From NCBI RefSeq assembly GCF_007725405.1, contig NZ_CP042163.1:3968001-4032000 (forward strand): DNA of 64,000 nt, written 5' to 3'. The notes under the pieces are model-generated. The model did no database searches. It was not told the DNA's origin and worked only from the letters and a program-made list of their open reading frames with translations. Positions 8,418-19,460 of the stretch are shown in pieces (the stretch's first letter is position 1; every line of letters begins with the position of its first letter). This DNA comes from Shouchella miscanthi (GTDB lineage Bacteria > Bacillota > Bacilli > Bacillales > Bacillaceae_D). A program made the position numbers and the translations under genes.

Positions 8418-8990
8418 TTACAAAGGCGGATGACGGTGACATTTACGGCAGACAGGGTAGTATTGGTCATTGCCACCAATTTGAATTTGATCCCCTGTAT
8501 AAATAGGTTTTCCATGTTCATCTACACGTAAATTCATAATTGCTTTTTTATGGCAGAACCAGCAGATGGTTTTCATTTCTTCAATTTTATCTGCTTGAAT
8601 GAGCATTTGCTTACTTCCTTCAAATAACTCATTTTGAAAATCATTTTTTAGTCCAAAAGCCATTACTGGAATTGTCAATTCGTCCACAATTTTAGCTAAT
8701 TGCAGCACATGCTCTCTTGAAAGAAACTGCACCTCATCAATGAGTACACAATAAGGTTTCTGCTCAGCATGCTTTACAACGTCAAAAAGGTTAGTATCGT
8801 TAAACACAGAAATAGCTGCTCTCCTTAATCCTACACGACTTGATACATAGCCGACTTCATCTCGCGTATCAATGCCAGAAGTAAATAGTAAAACAGGTTT
8901 ATTCTGCTCTTCATAGTTCGAAGCCACCTTTAAGATTTCAAATGATTTTCCACTATTCATTGCACCATATTTAAAAAATAGCTGTGCCAT
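8418..8990 (-). CDS. tdk: Thymidine kinase
   Basis: A 190-residue type II thymidine kinase that phosphorylates thymidine (and deoxyuridine) with ATP for salvage. It shows the P-loop [11 protein letters not shown] near the N-terminus, the Walker B/active-site VLIDEVQFL, and the two CxxC pairs of the zinc-binding lasso domain (CWFCHKKA and CRKCH). The start at 8990 has AGGAGGG 5-6 bases upstream; the reading frame extends nine codons further without a good site. In B. subtilis tdk also lies just downstream of rpmE. Confidence 0.96.
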   Translation of the reverse strand: MAQLFFKYGAMNSGKSFEILKVASNYEEQNKPVLLFTSGIDTRDEVGYVSSRVGLRRAAISVFNDTNLFDVVKHAEQKPYCVLIDEVQFLSREHVLQLAKIVDELTIPVMAFGLKNDFQNELFEGSKQMLIQADKIEEMKTICWFCHKKAIMNLRVDEHGKPIYTGDQIQIGGNDQYYPVCRKCHRHPPL

Positions 8991-9017
8991 TTGTCCCTCC
9001 TCATGCGCGTGCGTCAT

Positions 9018-9050
9018 AAAAAAAGACAGGCATTATGACTGCCTGTCTTT
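9018..9050 (-). terminator. Terminator of rpmE2
   Basis: Eleven-bp perfect stem (9022-9032 with 9040-9050) followed on the minus strand by seven T. It separates rpmE2 from tdk. Confidence 0.9.
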
Positions 9051-9056
9051 TGCTGC

Positions 9057-9299
9057 TTATAGGTTGTATTTCTTTTTGAATTTATCAACACGGCCACCTG
9101 CATCAGCAAGCTTTTGCTTACCAGTGTAGAATGGGTGTGAATCCGAAGAAATCTCAACTTTAATAAGTGGATAAGTGTTGCCATCTTCCCACTCAACTGT
9201 CTCATTAGAACCACGAGTAGAACCAGTTAGAAACTTGAAGCCCGTGCTTGTATCTAAGAATACAACTTTTTGGTACGTTGGATGGATTTCAGCTTTCAT
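9057..9299 (-). CDS. rpmE2: Ribosomal protein L31, type B (zinc-free)
   Basis: An 80-residue L31 of the type B form: it begins [20 protein letters not shown] and ends DKFKKKYNL. It contains no Cys, so it lacks the zinc-binding CxxC pairs of type A L31. In B. subtilis the gene at this place between rho and tdk is the zinc-containing rpmE, while the type B form (ytiA) is elsewhere and is induced by zinc starvation through Zur. No obvious Zur box is seen here, so this copy may be constitutive. The ATG follows GGAGATG at 8 bases. Confidence 0.93.
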   Translation of the reverse strand: MKAEIHPTYQKVVFLDTSTGFKFLTGSTRGSNETVEWEDGNTYPLIKVEISSDSHPFYTGKQKLADAGGRVDKFKKKYNL

Positions 9300-9398
9300 T
9301 GCATTTCATCTCCTTTTGCCCTGAATCTATTCGAAACAGAGTTTTCCTCACATAATCGAAATTATATCAAGCCCACACCAAATTTGCAAGATCAACTT

Positions 9399-10667
9399 TT
9401 ACGATCGACGCTTGCCTGTCATTTCTGCTTGCATTTCCTCAAAAAACTCGACGTTTGTCTTCGTTTCCTTCACACGGCGAATAAATTGATCGGTAAAATC
9501 AGGTGATTCGTTCATTGTTTTACGAATTGTCCACAGTTTATCAAGCTGAGATTTTGGCATAAGCAGCTCTTCTTTTCGTGTACCAGAACGACGAATATCA
9601 ATTGATGGGAAGATTCTTCTTTCAGCAAGACGGCGGTCTAAATGAAGCTCCATATTACCTGTTCCCTTAAATTCTTCGTAAATGACGTCGTCCATTCTTG
9701 AGCCTGTATCGACCAGGGCTGTCGCTAAAATCGTTAAACTTCCACCCTCTTCGATATTTCGAGCTGCTCCAAAAAAGCGTTTTGGACGGTGAAAAGCAGC
9801 TGGATCAATCCCCCCAGATAACGTACGTCCACTTGGTGGAATGACAAGGTTGTACGCGCGAGCAAGACGCGTAATGGAATCCATTAAAATAACGACATCT
9901 TTCTTATGCTCGACGAGACGCATCGCTCTCTCTAACACAAGCTCAGCTACCTTAATGTGGTTTTCTGGCACTTCATCAAATGTTGAACTTACAACTTCCC
10001 CTTTGATTGAACGTTCCATGTCCGTTACTTCTTCTGGACGCTCGTCGATTAACAGAACAATCAGCTCAACAGAGGGGTGTTTTTCCGCTATGCTATTGGC
10101 GACTTCTTTCATTAATGAAGTCTTCCCTGCTTTCGGCGGCGCAACAATTAGTCCACGTTGACCAAAACCAACTGGTGACACCATATCAATAATACGCGAC
10201 GAAACACGACCGGGCTTAGATTCTAAATCGATCTTCACATCTGGATATAAAGGGGTAAGTGCTGGAAAATGAGGACGGTCTCTTGATGTTTCAGGCGAAT
10301 CACCATTAACCGCTTCTACATGTAGCAGCCCGTGATAGCGCTCATTGTCTTTTGGTGGCCGAACCTTTCCAGAAACCTTATCTCCATTTCTTAAATCAAA
10401 TCGACGAATTTGCGATGCGGAAATATAAATATCTTCTGTACTAGGCAAATAATTAATTGGTCTCAGAAATCCAAAGCCTTCACTTTGAATAATTTCTAAT
10501 ACACCTTCCATAAATAAAAGCCCGTCTTGCTCCGCTTGTCCTTTTAAAATAGCAAAGATAAGTTCTCGTTTTGTTAGTTTGCTGTAATAAGAGACTTTAA
10601 ACGTTTTCGCTTGTTCATATAGCTCTTTTAACGTCATATTCTCTAATTCTGTTATATTTACGCTCAT
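9399..10667 (-). CDS. rho: Transcription termination factor Rho
   Basis: A 422-residue hexameric RNA-dependent ATPase/helicase. The N-terminal Rho domain ([17 protein letters not shown]) is followed by the OSB cold-shock-like RNA-binding domain ([20 protein letters not shown]) and the RecA-like ATPase core with P-loop [17 protein letters not shown]. Walker [17 protein letters not shown] comes before the Q-loop/R-loop region around [15 protein letters not shown]. The start at 10667 has GTGGTGA upstream; an ATG four codons earlier overlaps this site. Length and motifs are standard for Bacillus Rho. Confidence 0.97.
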   Translation of the reverse strand: MSVNITELENMTLKELYEQAKTFKVSYYSKLTKRELIFAILKGQAEQDGLLFMEGVLEIIQSEGFGFLRPINYLPSTEDIYISASQIRRFDLRNGDKVSGKVRPPKDNERYHGLLHVEAVNGDSPETSRDRPHFPALTPLYPDVKIDLESKPGRVSSRIIDMVSPVGFGQRGLIVAPPKAGKTSLMKEVANSIAEKHPSVELIVLLIDERPEEVTDMERSIKGEVVSSTFDEVPENHIKVAELVLERAMRLVEHKKDVVILMDSITRLARAYNLVIPPSGRTLSGGIDPAAFHRPKRFFGAARNIEEGGSLTILATALVDTGSRMDDVIYEEFKGTGNMELHLDRRLAERRIFPSIDIRRSGTRKEELLMPKSQLDKLWTIRKTMNESPDFTDQFIRRVKETKTNVEFFEEMQAEMTGKRRS

Positions 10668-10714
10668 CAAAGTCACCACGCTTTATCATTATCGTTCTAC
10701 TTATTCCTTTTTAT

Positions 10715-10735
10715 AGACAATGAACGAAATTGTCT
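10715..10735. repeat. Short inverted repeat upstream of rho
   Basis: Arms AGACAAT (10715-10721) and ATTGTCT (10729-10735) flank a 7-base spacer, about 50 bases upstream of the rho start. No T-run follows, so it is not an ordinary terminator. It may be a leader hairpin or an operator; I have no evidence for either. Confidence 0.35.
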
Positions 10736-10867
10736 TTGTTCTCATATAAAATTTACTCATTTAACTTTAGTCATGAATTTTTAACAGGGAAGGAAAATGG
10801 AGAAAAGTTATTATAGAAGGAAAGTAACTAAACTTTATTTTAACCATATTTAGTAGAATTAATCAAT

Positions 10868-10892
10868 AAAAAAAGGGAGAAAACCTCCCTTT
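10868..10892 (-). terminator. Terminator of the murA2-glpX transcript
   Basis: Nine-bp stem (AAAAGGGAG with CTCCCTTTT) followed by a T-run on the minus strand, 45 bases past the glpX stop. Confidence 0.8.
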
Positions 10893-10937
10893 TCACTATT
10901 CGACAAAAATTCACACCAGCTTCAAGAAACCGTTGTG

Positions 10938-11903
10938 TTAGCGCATAACCAGATCAGGCTTCTTTTTCATACTATGTGTTCCCTCGACGAAGCGAACTGT
11001 ACCTGATTTTGCTCGCATAACAATGGATTGCGTATTGGCTTTTGTCCCTTTATACCGTACGCCTGTTAGCAATTCACCATCGGTTACACCTGTTGCTGCA
11101 AAAATACAGTCATCGCCACGCACGAGATCTTCCATACGAAGAATTTTATTTACATCAGCGATGCCCATTTCCTTACAACGAGAAAGCTCAAGCTCCGACT
11201 GAGGCAATAATTTCCCTTGAAAATCTCCACCTAGACATTTTAAACCTACCGCAGCCAAAACGCCCTCTGGCGCACCACCCGAGCCCATTAACAGATCTAC
11301 ACCTGTGTCATCAAAGCCTGTATTTACAGCAGCAGCGACATCTCCATCAGATAGTAATTTAATTCGCGCACCAGCTTTTCGAATGTCATGAATTAATTTC
11401 TCATGGCGAGGTCGATTTAATAAGACAACAACTAAGTCTTCAATATCCTTATTTTTTGCTTTCGCAACAGCCTTTAGATTATCAAGAACAGGTGCATCAA
11501 TATCGACATTTCCAACCGCTTCTGGACCAACGGCAAGTTTATCCATGTACATATCAGGAGCGTGTAATAAATTTCCGTGATCTGCAACAGCAAGAACAGC
11601 AAGTGCATTCCACTGACCGTACGCAAGAATATTTGTTCCCTCAAGTGGGTCAACCGCTACGTCTACACGAGGACCATAGCCATTTCCTAGTTTCTCTCCG
11701 ATATAAAGCATTGGCGCTTCATCCATTTCACCTTCACCAATAACGACCGTACCCTTCATTGGTATCGTATCAAAAACATCCCTCATTGCTTCTGTTGCCG
11801 CTCGATCAGCCTCTTCTTTATTTCCTCTGCCCATCCAACGACCTGAAGCAAGTGCGGCTGCTTCTGTTACTCGGACAAGTTCCATTGACAAACTGCGTTC
11901 CAT
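10938..11903 (-). CDS. glpX: Fructose-1,6-bisphosphatase class II (GlpX)
   Basis: A 321-residue enzyme that removes the 1-phosphate of fructose-1,6-bisphosphate in gluconeogenesis. Metal- and substrate-binding motifs are visible: [14 protein letters not shown] near residue 55, [11 protein letters not shown] near residue 85, and [14 protein letters not shown] near residue 190. B. subtilis has glpX (ywjI) in the same position between rho and murA2. The ATG is preceded by GGGAGG at 10 bases. The gene starts 29 bases past the murA2 stop and is likely in one transcript with it. Confidence 0.96.
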   Translation of the reverse strand: MERSLSMELVRVTEAAALASGRWMGRGNKEEADRAATEAMRDVFDTIPMKGTVVIGEGEMDEAPMLYIGEKLGNGYGPRVDVAVDPLEGTNILAYGQWNALAVLAVADHGNLLHAPDMYMDKLAVGPEAVGNVDIDAPVLDNLKAVAKAKNKDIEDLVVVLLNRPRHEKLIHDIRKAGARIKLLSDGDVAAAVNTGFDDTGVDLLMGSGGAPEGVLAAVGLKCLGGDFQGKLLPQSELELSRCKEMGIADVNKILRMEDLVRGDDCIFAATGVTDGELLTGVRYKGTKANTQSIVMRAKSGTVRFVEGTHSMKKKPDLVMR

Positions 11904-11932
11904 ACTCTGTTATCCTCCCGATTCTAATACCC

Positions 11933-13219
11933 CTATGATTGATTCACTTGTTCAATTTCTTCTTCATTTAACTCTTCGCGCCATACAATCGCACCTAAGT
12001 TTCGAAGTTTCTCTTCTAAATGTTCATATCCGCGATCAATATGCTCAAGACCGGAAATCTCCGTAACCCCTTCAGCCATTAATCCCGCTACGATAAGCGC
12101 TGCTCCTGCTCGTAAATCACTAGCACGGACGTTAGCCCCTTGTAATGGAGAGCGCCCATTCACAATGGCGGACCGCCCTTCTACTTTGACATTGGCACCC
12201 ATGCGCCTAAGTTCATCGACGTGCTTGAAACGCGCATCATAAATGGTGTCCGTCACAATACTAGTACCCTTTGCACTAACTAAAAGACTTGTAAATGGTT
12301 GTTGTAAATCAGTAGGAAAACCTGGATAAACAAGCGTCTTAATGTCGACACCTTTTTTGTCCAACATTCCTTCCACAATCATTTGATCATCTTTTTCTTC
12401 AACCTTCGTGCCCATCTCTCTAAGCTTTGCGGTAATGGAATCCAAATGAGTTGGGATAACATTATCAATTTGCACTCGTTGTCCCATCGCCGCAGCCATT
12501 ATCATGTATGTACCAGCCTCGATCCGGTCTGGAATAATGGAGTGGGTGCAGCCCTTCAGATGATTCACGCCTTCTATTCGTATCACGTTCGTTCCAGCGC
12601 CTTTAATTTTAGCACCCATGCTTGTTAAAAGTGTGGCGACATCAATAATTTCTGGTTCTTTTGCGGCGTTTTCAATAATGGTTTGCCCTTTTGCTCTGAC
12701 AGCAGCAAGCATAATATTAATCGTTGCGCCTACGCTGACAACGTCAAGGTAAATCTTCGCTCCTTGTAGTTCATCCGCACGCAAATAAATGGCTCCCTGT
12801 TCATTTGTCACACGAGCGCCAAGTGCTTCAAATCCTTTTATATGCTGATCAATCGGTCTTGGACCTAAATTACACCCACCAGGCAAACCAATAACAGCTT
12901 TTTTAAATTTCCCAAGCATGGCACCCATTAAATAATACGATGCGCGTAATTTTTTCACTCGTCCGTTTGGCAATGGCATAGCAACCATGTTTTCTGGTTT
13001 AATTTCCATCTGTTGATCGTCCATTGTAACCTCTCCACCGATCTCACGTAAAAGCTCCGCTAAAAGCTCTACGTCAGATATAGATGGTAAGTTGTCAATC
13101 ACAACTGGACTATCTGCTAGAATGGCAGCGGGAATAAGTGCGACTGCACTATTCTTTGCGCCACTGATCTGCACAGAACCTTCAAGGGTTTGCCCACCTT
13201 TTATTAGCAGTTTATGCAT
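11933..13219 (-). CDS. murAB: UDP-N-acetylglucosamine 1-carboxyvinyltransferase 2
   Basis: A 428-residue enolpyruvyl transferase making UDP-GlcNAc-enolpyruvate, the first committed step of peptidoglycan synthesis. It shows [19 protein letters not shown] at the N-terminus and the catalytic loop [16 protein letters not shown] with the fosfomycin-sensitive Cys at residue 116. Gene position, between transaldolase and glpX, identifies it as the second MurA (MurAB/MurZ of B. subtilis) and not the main MurAA near atp. Confidence 0.95.
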   Translation of the reverse strand: MHKLLIKGGQTLEGSVQISGAKNSAVALIPAAILADSPVVIDNLPSISDVELLAELLREIGGEVTMDDQQMEIKPENMVAMPLPNGRVKKLRASYYLMGAMLGKFKKAVIGLPGGCNLGPRPIDQHIKGFEALGARVTNEQGAIYLRADELQGAKIYLDVVSVGATINIMLAAVRAKGQTIIENAAKEPEIIDVATLLTSMGAKIKGAGTNVIRIEGVNHLKGCTHSIIPDRIEAGTYMIMAAAMGQRVQIDNVIPTHLDSITAKLREMGTKVEEKDDQMIVEGMLDKKGVDIKTLVYPGFPTDLQQPFTSLLVSAKGTSIVTDTIYDARFKHVDELRRMGANVKVEGRSAIVNGRSPLQGANVRASDLRAGAALIVAGLMAEGVTEISGLEHIDRGYEHLEEKLRNLGAIVWREELNEEEIEQVNQS

Positions 13220-13303
13220 GATAATCCCTTCCTTTTATACCTAGTCCCTTTTGAGTAAGTATGTTCAGAGTTATTCTTGATGCACAAATCCAATTTTCTC
13301 ACA

Positions 13304-13939
13304 TTATTTATTCCAGTCAGAAAGAAATTGCTCAATGCCTTTATCTGTGAGTGGGTGTTGTGTCAGTTGTTTGATGACTTTGAGTGGAATCGTTGCAATA
13401 TGTGCGCCACGTTTTGCAGCCTCGTTTACATGAATCGGGTGACGAACACTAGCAGCGATAATTTGAGTATCCAATCCATGAGTGTCGAAAATGGTCCGAA
13501 CATCAGTAACTAAATTGAGTCCATCATGTCCAATATCATCTAAGCGACCTAGAAATGGTGACACATACGTAGCACCTGCACGCGCCGCTAATAATGCTTG
13601 AGCAGCTGAAAAGATCAGCGTAACGTTTGTTTGGATTCCAGCTTCCGTTAACGCATGAACAGCTTTCAAACCATCGACTGTCATGGGAACTTTTACAGTT
13701 ATGTTCTCTGCAATCGCTGCAAGCTCTTTTCCTTCACGAATCATTTCTTCTGCCTCTAATGAAATAACCTCTGCACTTACACTTCCTGGAACGACCGCTG
13801 CAATTTCTTTGATGCGATCATGGAATTCTACATTTTCTTTTGCTACAAGACTAGGGTTTGTTGTTACACCGTCCAAAATACCAAGTTCGTGTGCTTCTTT
13901 AATTTCAGAAAGGTTTGCCGTATCGATAAAAAATTTCAT
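13304..13939 (-). CDS. tal: Transaldolase, fructose-6-phosphate aldolase type
   Basis: A 211-residue single-domain TIM-barrel enzyme of the short transaldolase/FSA family, starting [16 protein letters not shown]. The strand with the Schiff-base Lys is [14 protein letters not shown], and [25 protein letters not shown] is typical of the family. It transfers dihydroxyacetone units in the pentose phosphate pathway. The start at 13939 has AGGGGGA at 6 bases; 19 codons of open frame upstream have no good site. It lies between murA2 and fbaA as ywjH does in B. subtilis. Confidence 0.94.
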   Translation of the reverse strand: MKFFIDTANLSEIKEAHELGILDGVTTNPSLVAKENVEFHDRIKEIAAVVPGSVSAEVISLEAEEMIREGKELAAIAENITVKVPMTVDGLKAVHALTEAGIQTNVTLIFSAAQALLAARAGATYVSPFLGRLDDIGHDGLNLVTDVRTIFDTHGLDTQIIAASVRHPIHVNEAAKRGAHIATIPLKVIKQLTQHPLTDKGIEQFLSDWNK

Positions 13940-13984
13940 TTCATATCCCCCTATAAAAAAACGGTTACATTCATAAATGGAAAT

Positions 13985-14007
13985 AAAAGCAGTCATGGAC
14001 TGCTTTT
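13985..14007 (-). terminator. Terminator of fbaA
   Basis: Ten-bp perfect stem AAAAGCAGTC/GACTGCTTTT with a 3-base loop and a T-rich tail on the minus strand, just past the fbaA stop. Confidence 0.75.
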
Positions 14008-14025
14008 ATTAAGTTTCGTCTCACC

Positions 14026-14889
14026 TTACGCTTTATTTGAAGAACCAAATTCTCTCATTTTTCCAGCGACAGTTGCTTTAATCGCGTCACGAGCTGGTCC
14101 TAAATATTTACGTGGGTCATATTGCTCAGGTTGAGCTGCCAATGTTTCACGAACAGCTTTAGCTGATGAAATTTGACTTTCTGTATTTACATTGATTTTG
14201 GCATGGCCAAATTCAATCGCTTTTTGAATATCCTTTGTCGGAATTCCAGTTCCGCCATGAAGGACAAGTGGAATACCAACAAGTGAATCGATCGTTTTCA
14301 TATGATCGAAACCAAGGTTTGGTTCACCTTTATACGGTCCATGTACAGAACCAAGTGCAGGAGCAAAGCAATCAACGTTGGTTGCTTCGACTAGCTCTTT
14401 ACACTCTTCAGGAATAGCGTATGCCGCTTCCGCATCATCCACAATTAAGTCGTCTTCTTGTCCACCAATACGACCTAGTTCTGCTTCAACAGAAACACCA
14501 AGCGCGTGTGCAACTTCAACAACCTTTTTCGTTAACGCGATATTTTCTTCTAATGGGTAGTGAGAGCCGTCAATCATAACAGATGTAAATCCAGCATGAA
14601 TGGCTTCTACACATTTCTCAAAGCTTGAACCGTGATCTAAGTGAATCGCTACTGGAACAGTTACATTGTACTCTTCCATTAGGTTTTCTACTAATCCAAC
14701 GATTGTTTTAAATCCACCCATGTAACGAGCCGCACCTTCGGAAACACCAAGAATAACTGGTGATTTCTCTTCTTCTGCAGCTTGTAGGATTGCTTGAGTA
14801 AACTCTAAGTTGTTTAAATTAAATTGACCAACCGCGTAGCTTTCTGCTTTCGCTTTGTTCAACATGTCTTTCATCGATACTAAAGGCAT
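14026..14889 (-). CDS. fbaA: Fructose-bisphosphate aldolase class II
   Basis: A 287-residue zinc-dependent aldolase splitting fructose-1,6-bisphosphate in glycolysis. Visible: [14 protein letters not shown] with the catalytic Asp and a zinc-binding His, [15 protein letters not shown], the second metal His in [11 protein letters not shown] and [18 protein letters not shown] precedes the ATG. The promoter lies about 150 bases upstream (extended -10 TGCTATAAT at 15035-15043). Order fbaA-spo0F matches B. subtilis. Confidence 0.97.
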   Translation of the reverse strand: MPLVSMKDMLNKAKAESYAVGQFNLNNLEFTQAILQAAEEEKSPVILGVSEGAARYMGGFKTIVGLVENLMEEYNVTVPVAIHLDHGSSFEKCVEAIHAGFTSVMIDGSHYPLEENIALTKKVVEVAHALGVSVEAELGRIGGQEDDLIVDDAEAAYAIPEECKELVEATNVDCFAPALGSVHGPYKGEPNLGFDHMKTIDSLVGIPLVLHGGTGIPTKDIQKAIEFGHAKINVNTESQISSAKAVRETLAAQPEQYDPRKYLGPARDAIKATVAGKMREFGSSNKA

Positions 14890-15118
14890 GATTGTCCTCC
14901 TTCATTTCTCTTACCATAGGTGGAATAAGTCCATCTTCATTTATTGTTAAAATAACCTTATATTCGAAAGTTATGTAAAGAAATAAATATAAAATAACTA
15001 TTCTACCTAGGCACACGAATCTTTAATCGAATCTATTATAGCATATCTTTTTTCGATTTGACCTAGGAAAGAGTTAGAAATTAAATGTAAACGGATCCAT
15101 TTTCAAACTTTGACACTT

Positions 15119-15475
15119 TTAGAGATTATGACGAATTACTTGCCTTACATCTTCAATGTCAAACGGCTTGGCCATATAACTAATTGCTCCGTTTTCCAAT
15201 GCTTCATTCACCATCTTTAACTCACCGTAAGCTGTCATCATGACAACTTTAATACTTGGTTGGCGTTCTTTCATCTTTTTGAGAATTTCTACACCGTCCA
15301 TACCAGGAATCTTCATGTCTAACAGAACAATGTCAATTTCTTCAAGTTCTTGTATATCAAGCGCTTCTTTCCCGTTAGCGGCTTGGTACATTTGATAGCC
15401 ATCTTTTTGCAAGATTTCCGTTAATAATACTCGTATTCCAAATTGATCATCTACAATCATAACATTATGCACCAT
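15119..15475 (-). CDS. spo0F: Sporulation phosphorelay response regulator Spo0F
   Basis: A 118-residue single-domain receiver that takes phosphate from sporulation kinases and passes it to Spo0B. It has the acidic pair in VMIVDDQFGIRVLL, the phosphoacceptor Asp53 in VLLDMKIPGMDG, the Thr switch in VVMMTAYGEL and the conserved Lys in MAKPFD. There is no output domain. AGGAGGAG precedes the ATG. A sigma-H promoter (15514-15538) explains induction at the start of stationary phase. Confidence 0.97.
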   Translation of the reverse strand: MVHNVMIVDDQFGIRVLLTEILQKDGYQMYQAANGKEALDIQELEEIDIVLLDMKIPGMDGVEILKKMKERQPSIKVVMMTAYGELKMVNEALENGAISYMAKPFDIEDVRQVIRHNL

Positions 15476-15513
15476 CGTACACTCCTCCTAGTCATCCTCT
15501 CCATTGTAAACTT

Positions 15514-15538
15514 ATTCGTGTTGTTTCGTGGGTTTCCT
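15514..15538 (-). promoter_or_regulatory. Sigma-H promoter of spo0F
   Basis: Minus strand: -35 AGGAAAC (15532-15538), a 14-base spacer and -10 GAAT (15514-15517). This matches the sigma-H pattern known for spo0F in B. subtilis. I did not see a clear Spo0A box. Confidence 0.65.
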
Positions 15539-15607
15539 TTATTAATTTGCATTTTATCTATCAGGAAACTAGAATAATAACAAGTAATTCGTGAGAGAGG
15601 TACAGAT

Positions 15608-16120
15608 ATGGATAAGATTTACACAACTCAACTTATTGGTTTATTAAAAAAGATAAATGATACTCAACCAGATGAACTCGAAAATGCCGCTAGACTCTTA
15701 TCACAATCGATCATGGCAAATGGCACCATCTATGTCAAGGGGATAGCAGAACTTAAAGCACTAGAATATGCAACGACAGCAAGCTTTGAATCATTACCAA
15801 ATGGAGTGATTTACAGCAAGCAATCCTTTTCTTCTACCGACCGCTTCCTTCTCTTTTCACCTGATGCAAGCGACTCTGAAACAAAAGAACTTTTAAAGGT
15901 TTGTAACGAAGAAAGCGTACCTGTCGTATTGATTGTCACTGGGGCTTATGGTGGTAGCGAGGTCGATGCTGATAGCTTAATAGAGCTTGGCCTTACAAAA
16001 GGGCTGACTCCTAACGAGCAAGGAGAGCGTGTTGGACACCCTGGATTGATTGCCACACTCTTTATGTATAATCAGCTCTATTTAAACACGCTTGATATTG
16101 TAAATGAACTGAAAGACTAA
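15608..16120 (+). CDS. ywjG: DUF2529 protein YwjG
   Basis: A 170-residue soluble protein of the DUF2529 family. It has an SIS-like alternation of strands and helices: GTIYVKGIAELKALEY, RFLLFSPDASDSET and VPVVLIVTGAYG. It begins MDKIYTTQLIGLL. The function of the family is unknown. It is transcribed away from spo0F and toward pyrG, exactly as ywjG in B. subtilis, and its stop codon lies inside the stem of its own terminator. Confidence 0.85.
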   Translation: MDKIYTTQLIGLLKKINDTQPDELENAARLLSQSIMANGTIYVKGIAELKALEYATTASFESLPNGVIYSKQSFSSTDRFLLFSPDASDSETKELLKVCNEESVPVVLIVTGAYGGSEVDADSLIELGLTKGLTPNEQGERVGHPGLIATLFMYNQLYLNTLDIVNELKD

Positions 16121-16150
16121 AGGTGGAACAATTTCCTTTAGTCTTTTTTT
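16112..16150 (+). terminator. Terminator of ywjG
   Basis: Twelve-bp perfect stem (16112-16123 with 16135-16146) followed by T7. The ywjG stop codon is within the first arm. Confidence 0.9.
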
Positions 16151-16244
16151 CACTTTTCCAACGTATTGTTCTCCTTTAACCACTGACACCATAGACTGAA
16201 CTGGGTTAAAGCTTCACCTTAGCTGTGGACGGAACTTTCCGATT

Positions 16245-16294
16245 AAAAAGAGGCTGAGCCTATAAGGAATGAAACATCACCTTTTGACCCAGCC
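16245..16294 (-). terminator. Probable terminator of pyrG
   Basis: Minus strand: arms GGCTGGGTC and GGCTCAGCC pair over 9 bp with two G-T wobbles around a 25-base loop, then TCTTTTT. The long loop makes this only moderately certain. Confidence 0.5.
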
Positions 16295-16306
16295 ACTTAA
16301 CTACTT

Positions 16307-17938
<1,632 letters not shown>

Positions 17939-17968
17939 TTAAGGGGATCTTGCTCGAACATGTCTATC

Positions 17969-18024
17969 AAAAAAAAAACAAAAGTGACACGTCGCCATAG
18001 GCATACTATGGGGCGCACTTTTGT
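17969..18024 (-). terminator. pyrG leader attenuator (CTP-sensing)
   Basis: Minus strand: outer stem ACAAAAGTG/CACTTTTGT (18016-18024 with 17979-17987), an inner stem, then T10 before the pyrG Shine-Dalgarno. The 5' arm contains GCGCCCC, which can pair with a run of G at the 5' end of the transcript. In B. subtilis, low CTP makes RNA polymerase add extra G residues at the GGGC start, and the poly-G pairs with the terminator to prevent its formation. All parts of that mechanism are present here. Confidence 0.85.
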
Positions 18025-18056
18025 TTATTATTTCCATTATATAAGCTCATGATAAG

Positions 18057-18095
18057 CCCAAAAATGATTTTACCTAGTTATCACGTAGAAGTCAA
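18057..18095 (-). promoter_or_regulatory. pyrG promoter with GGGCT start
   Basis: Minus strand: -35 TTGACT (18090-18095), 17-base spacer, -10 TAAAAT (18067-18072), then 7 bases and GGGCT starting at 18059. The GGGC start is the sequence required for reiterative G addition at low CTP. Confidence 0.85.
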
Positions 18096-18104
18096 GCAGA
18101 CTTT

Positions 18105-18623
18105 TTAATCTTCCTCTTCTTCGCTTGAAGCTTCCTCGTCATCGTCAAAATCACCTAAGTCTTCATCTTCATCTTTATCCGTGAAATCATCGTCATCGTC
18201 TTCTTCTTCGTCATGGTCTTCCTCGTCAGCCAATTCGTCGAGCTCATCTTCCAAGTCTTCAAATTCGTCCTCTTCAAGCTCATCAATCGCATCAAAGTCC
18301 TCTTCATCATCGTCTGTTTTACGACGCTTCGGTTTAACAGAATGCGTAATCTCTTCTTCAGACTGCTCGTGTGGGTACCATGCTTTCAGACCCCATTGGT
18401 TATCACCAAGCGTTAGAAAACGCCCATCGATATTTAAATCAGTATATAAGAAAGAAATTCTAGCCTCTGCTTCTGATCTCGACAGACCTTTTAATTTCGC
18501 TACTTCCTCTAGTAAATCATAGAAATTAAACGCCTTTTTCTGATCCACCATAATTGCAAACGCTGCTTCTACCATGGACATTTCATCGAGCTGTTCTTGA
18601 TTCAAAGATTGCAAATCAACCAT
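18105..18623 (-). CDS. rpoE: RNA polymerase delta subunit
   Basis: A 172-residue protein with an N-terminal HARE-HTH domain (residues ~10-90, [25 protein letters not shown]) and a C-terminal tail of about 75 residues made almost wholly of Asp and Glu. Delta binds core RNA polymerase, helps recycle it and lowers nonspecific RNA binding. The start at 18623 has GGAGGGTG at 9 bases; a GTG four codons earlier is too close to that site. It lies just upstream of pyrG as usual. Confidence 0.95.
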   Translation of the reverse strand: MVDLQSLNQEQLDEMSMVEAAFAIMVDQKKAFNFYDLLEEVAKLKGLSRSEAEARISFLYTDLNIDGRFLTLGDNQWGLKAWYPHEQSEEEITHSVKPKRRKTDDDEEDFDAIDELEEDEFEDLEDELDELADEEDHDEEEDDDDDFTDKDEDEDLGDFDDDEEASSEEEED

Positions 18624-18741
18624 AATCGGGCACACCCTCCATCATCTTCATAAATCGTACCATCTATTAGTGTAAGCCATTTACTGCTAAAATCATACGT
18701 TCCATTATAAACAAGATTTACGTTTATTTCTAGCCATAATG

Positions 18742-18771
18742 AAAAACTCGCAGCAACCAATTACTACGAGT
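18742..18771 (-). terminator. Terminator of the fatty-acid operon
   Basis: Eight-bp stem (18764-18771 with 18746-18753) and TTTTTC on the minus strand, overlapping the stop of the TetR gene. Confidence 0.75.
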
Positions 18772-19396
18772 CTAACAAAACATACGAAGAAAGTAACTGT
18801 TTAATTTGTAAATCACTGTATTCGTCGATATCCAACTGCTTTTGCATGGACCAACGCCTAAACGTCCACATCTGTCCTAAAACGAGAATATTATGAGCCA
18901 GTAAATGCTGCTGCTTCTCACTTATTTGCATATCTCCATTTTGAACACAAGCCCGAATAAAGGATTCCATTAGTGTTACCATCTCTAATTCTTTCTTTAA
19001 AACATATGGCAACGTTTCCTTTGGAAGAGACTTTGTTTCTTGATACATAACAAGCACTTCGTCTTGCTTTTCATCGACAACCGCTAAATACGCGCGAATC
19101 GCAATTTTTAAGCGATCTAACGGGGTACCGCTCTCATCAAGCAGCCGCTTCACACTCTCCATTACTTCATCGTAAATGGAGTCACAGACAAGATAGAGCA
19201 CATCTTCTTTCGTCCCAATGTATTCATAAAGCGTGCCTATACTGAAACCTGATTCTTTTGCAATTTCCCTTGTTGTCGTTCGATGAAATCCTTTTTCTAT
19301 AAAAAGACTTACAGCACCTTTAATCATTTGCTGACGACGTTTTTTTATTAGTTTTTCATCTTTCACCATTGAAGGAATTACTTTTTTCCCAGCCAC
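18764..19396 (-). CDS. TetR/AcrR-family regulator of the beta-oxidation operon
   Basis: A 210-residue TetR regulator. The N-terminal helix-turn-helix is clear: MIKGAVSLFIEKGFHRTTTREIAKESGFSIGTLYEYIGTKEDVLYLV in segments around residues 25-75. The C-terminal ligand domain is of the TetR_C FadR-like kind, with no residues that fix the ligand. It is the last gene of the cluster thiolase-hydroxyacyl dehydrogenase-acyl-CoA dehydrogenase, 64 bases after it, so it probably senses an acyl-CoA and represses the operon. The likely operator is the palindrome at 22651-22664. I place the start at a GTG with AGGAG at 8 bases; a TTG six codons upstream overlaps the site. Confidence 0.85.
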   Translation of the reverse strand: MAGKKVIPSMVKDEKLIKKRRQQMIKGAVSLFIEKGFHRTTTREIAKESGFSIGTLYEYIGTKEDVLYLVCDSIYDEVMESVKRLLDESGTPLDRLKIAIRAYLAVVDEKQDEVLVMYQETKSLPKETLPYVLKKELEMVTLMESFIRACVQNGDMQISEKQQHLLAHNILVLGQMWTFRRWSMQKQLDIDEYSDLQIKQLLSSYVLLDS

Positions 19397-19460
19397 TACA
19401 CCCACTCCTGTCAATACGATTCTACCATTTTAACACGGAGGGAATAAGCGCAAATCGTCT

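Noticed and set aside
10797-10853. An 18-codon ORF (MEKSYYRRKVTKLYFNHI) with AGGGAAGG upstream, between rho and glpX
   Set aside because: No promoter, partner gene or structure around it; on the plus strand in a minus-strand region. Most likely chance.
18181-18522. Serine-rich ORF of 113 codons on the plus strand
   Set aside because: It is the antisense of the Asp/Glu tail of rpoE; GAT/GAA codons read backwards give Ser runs.
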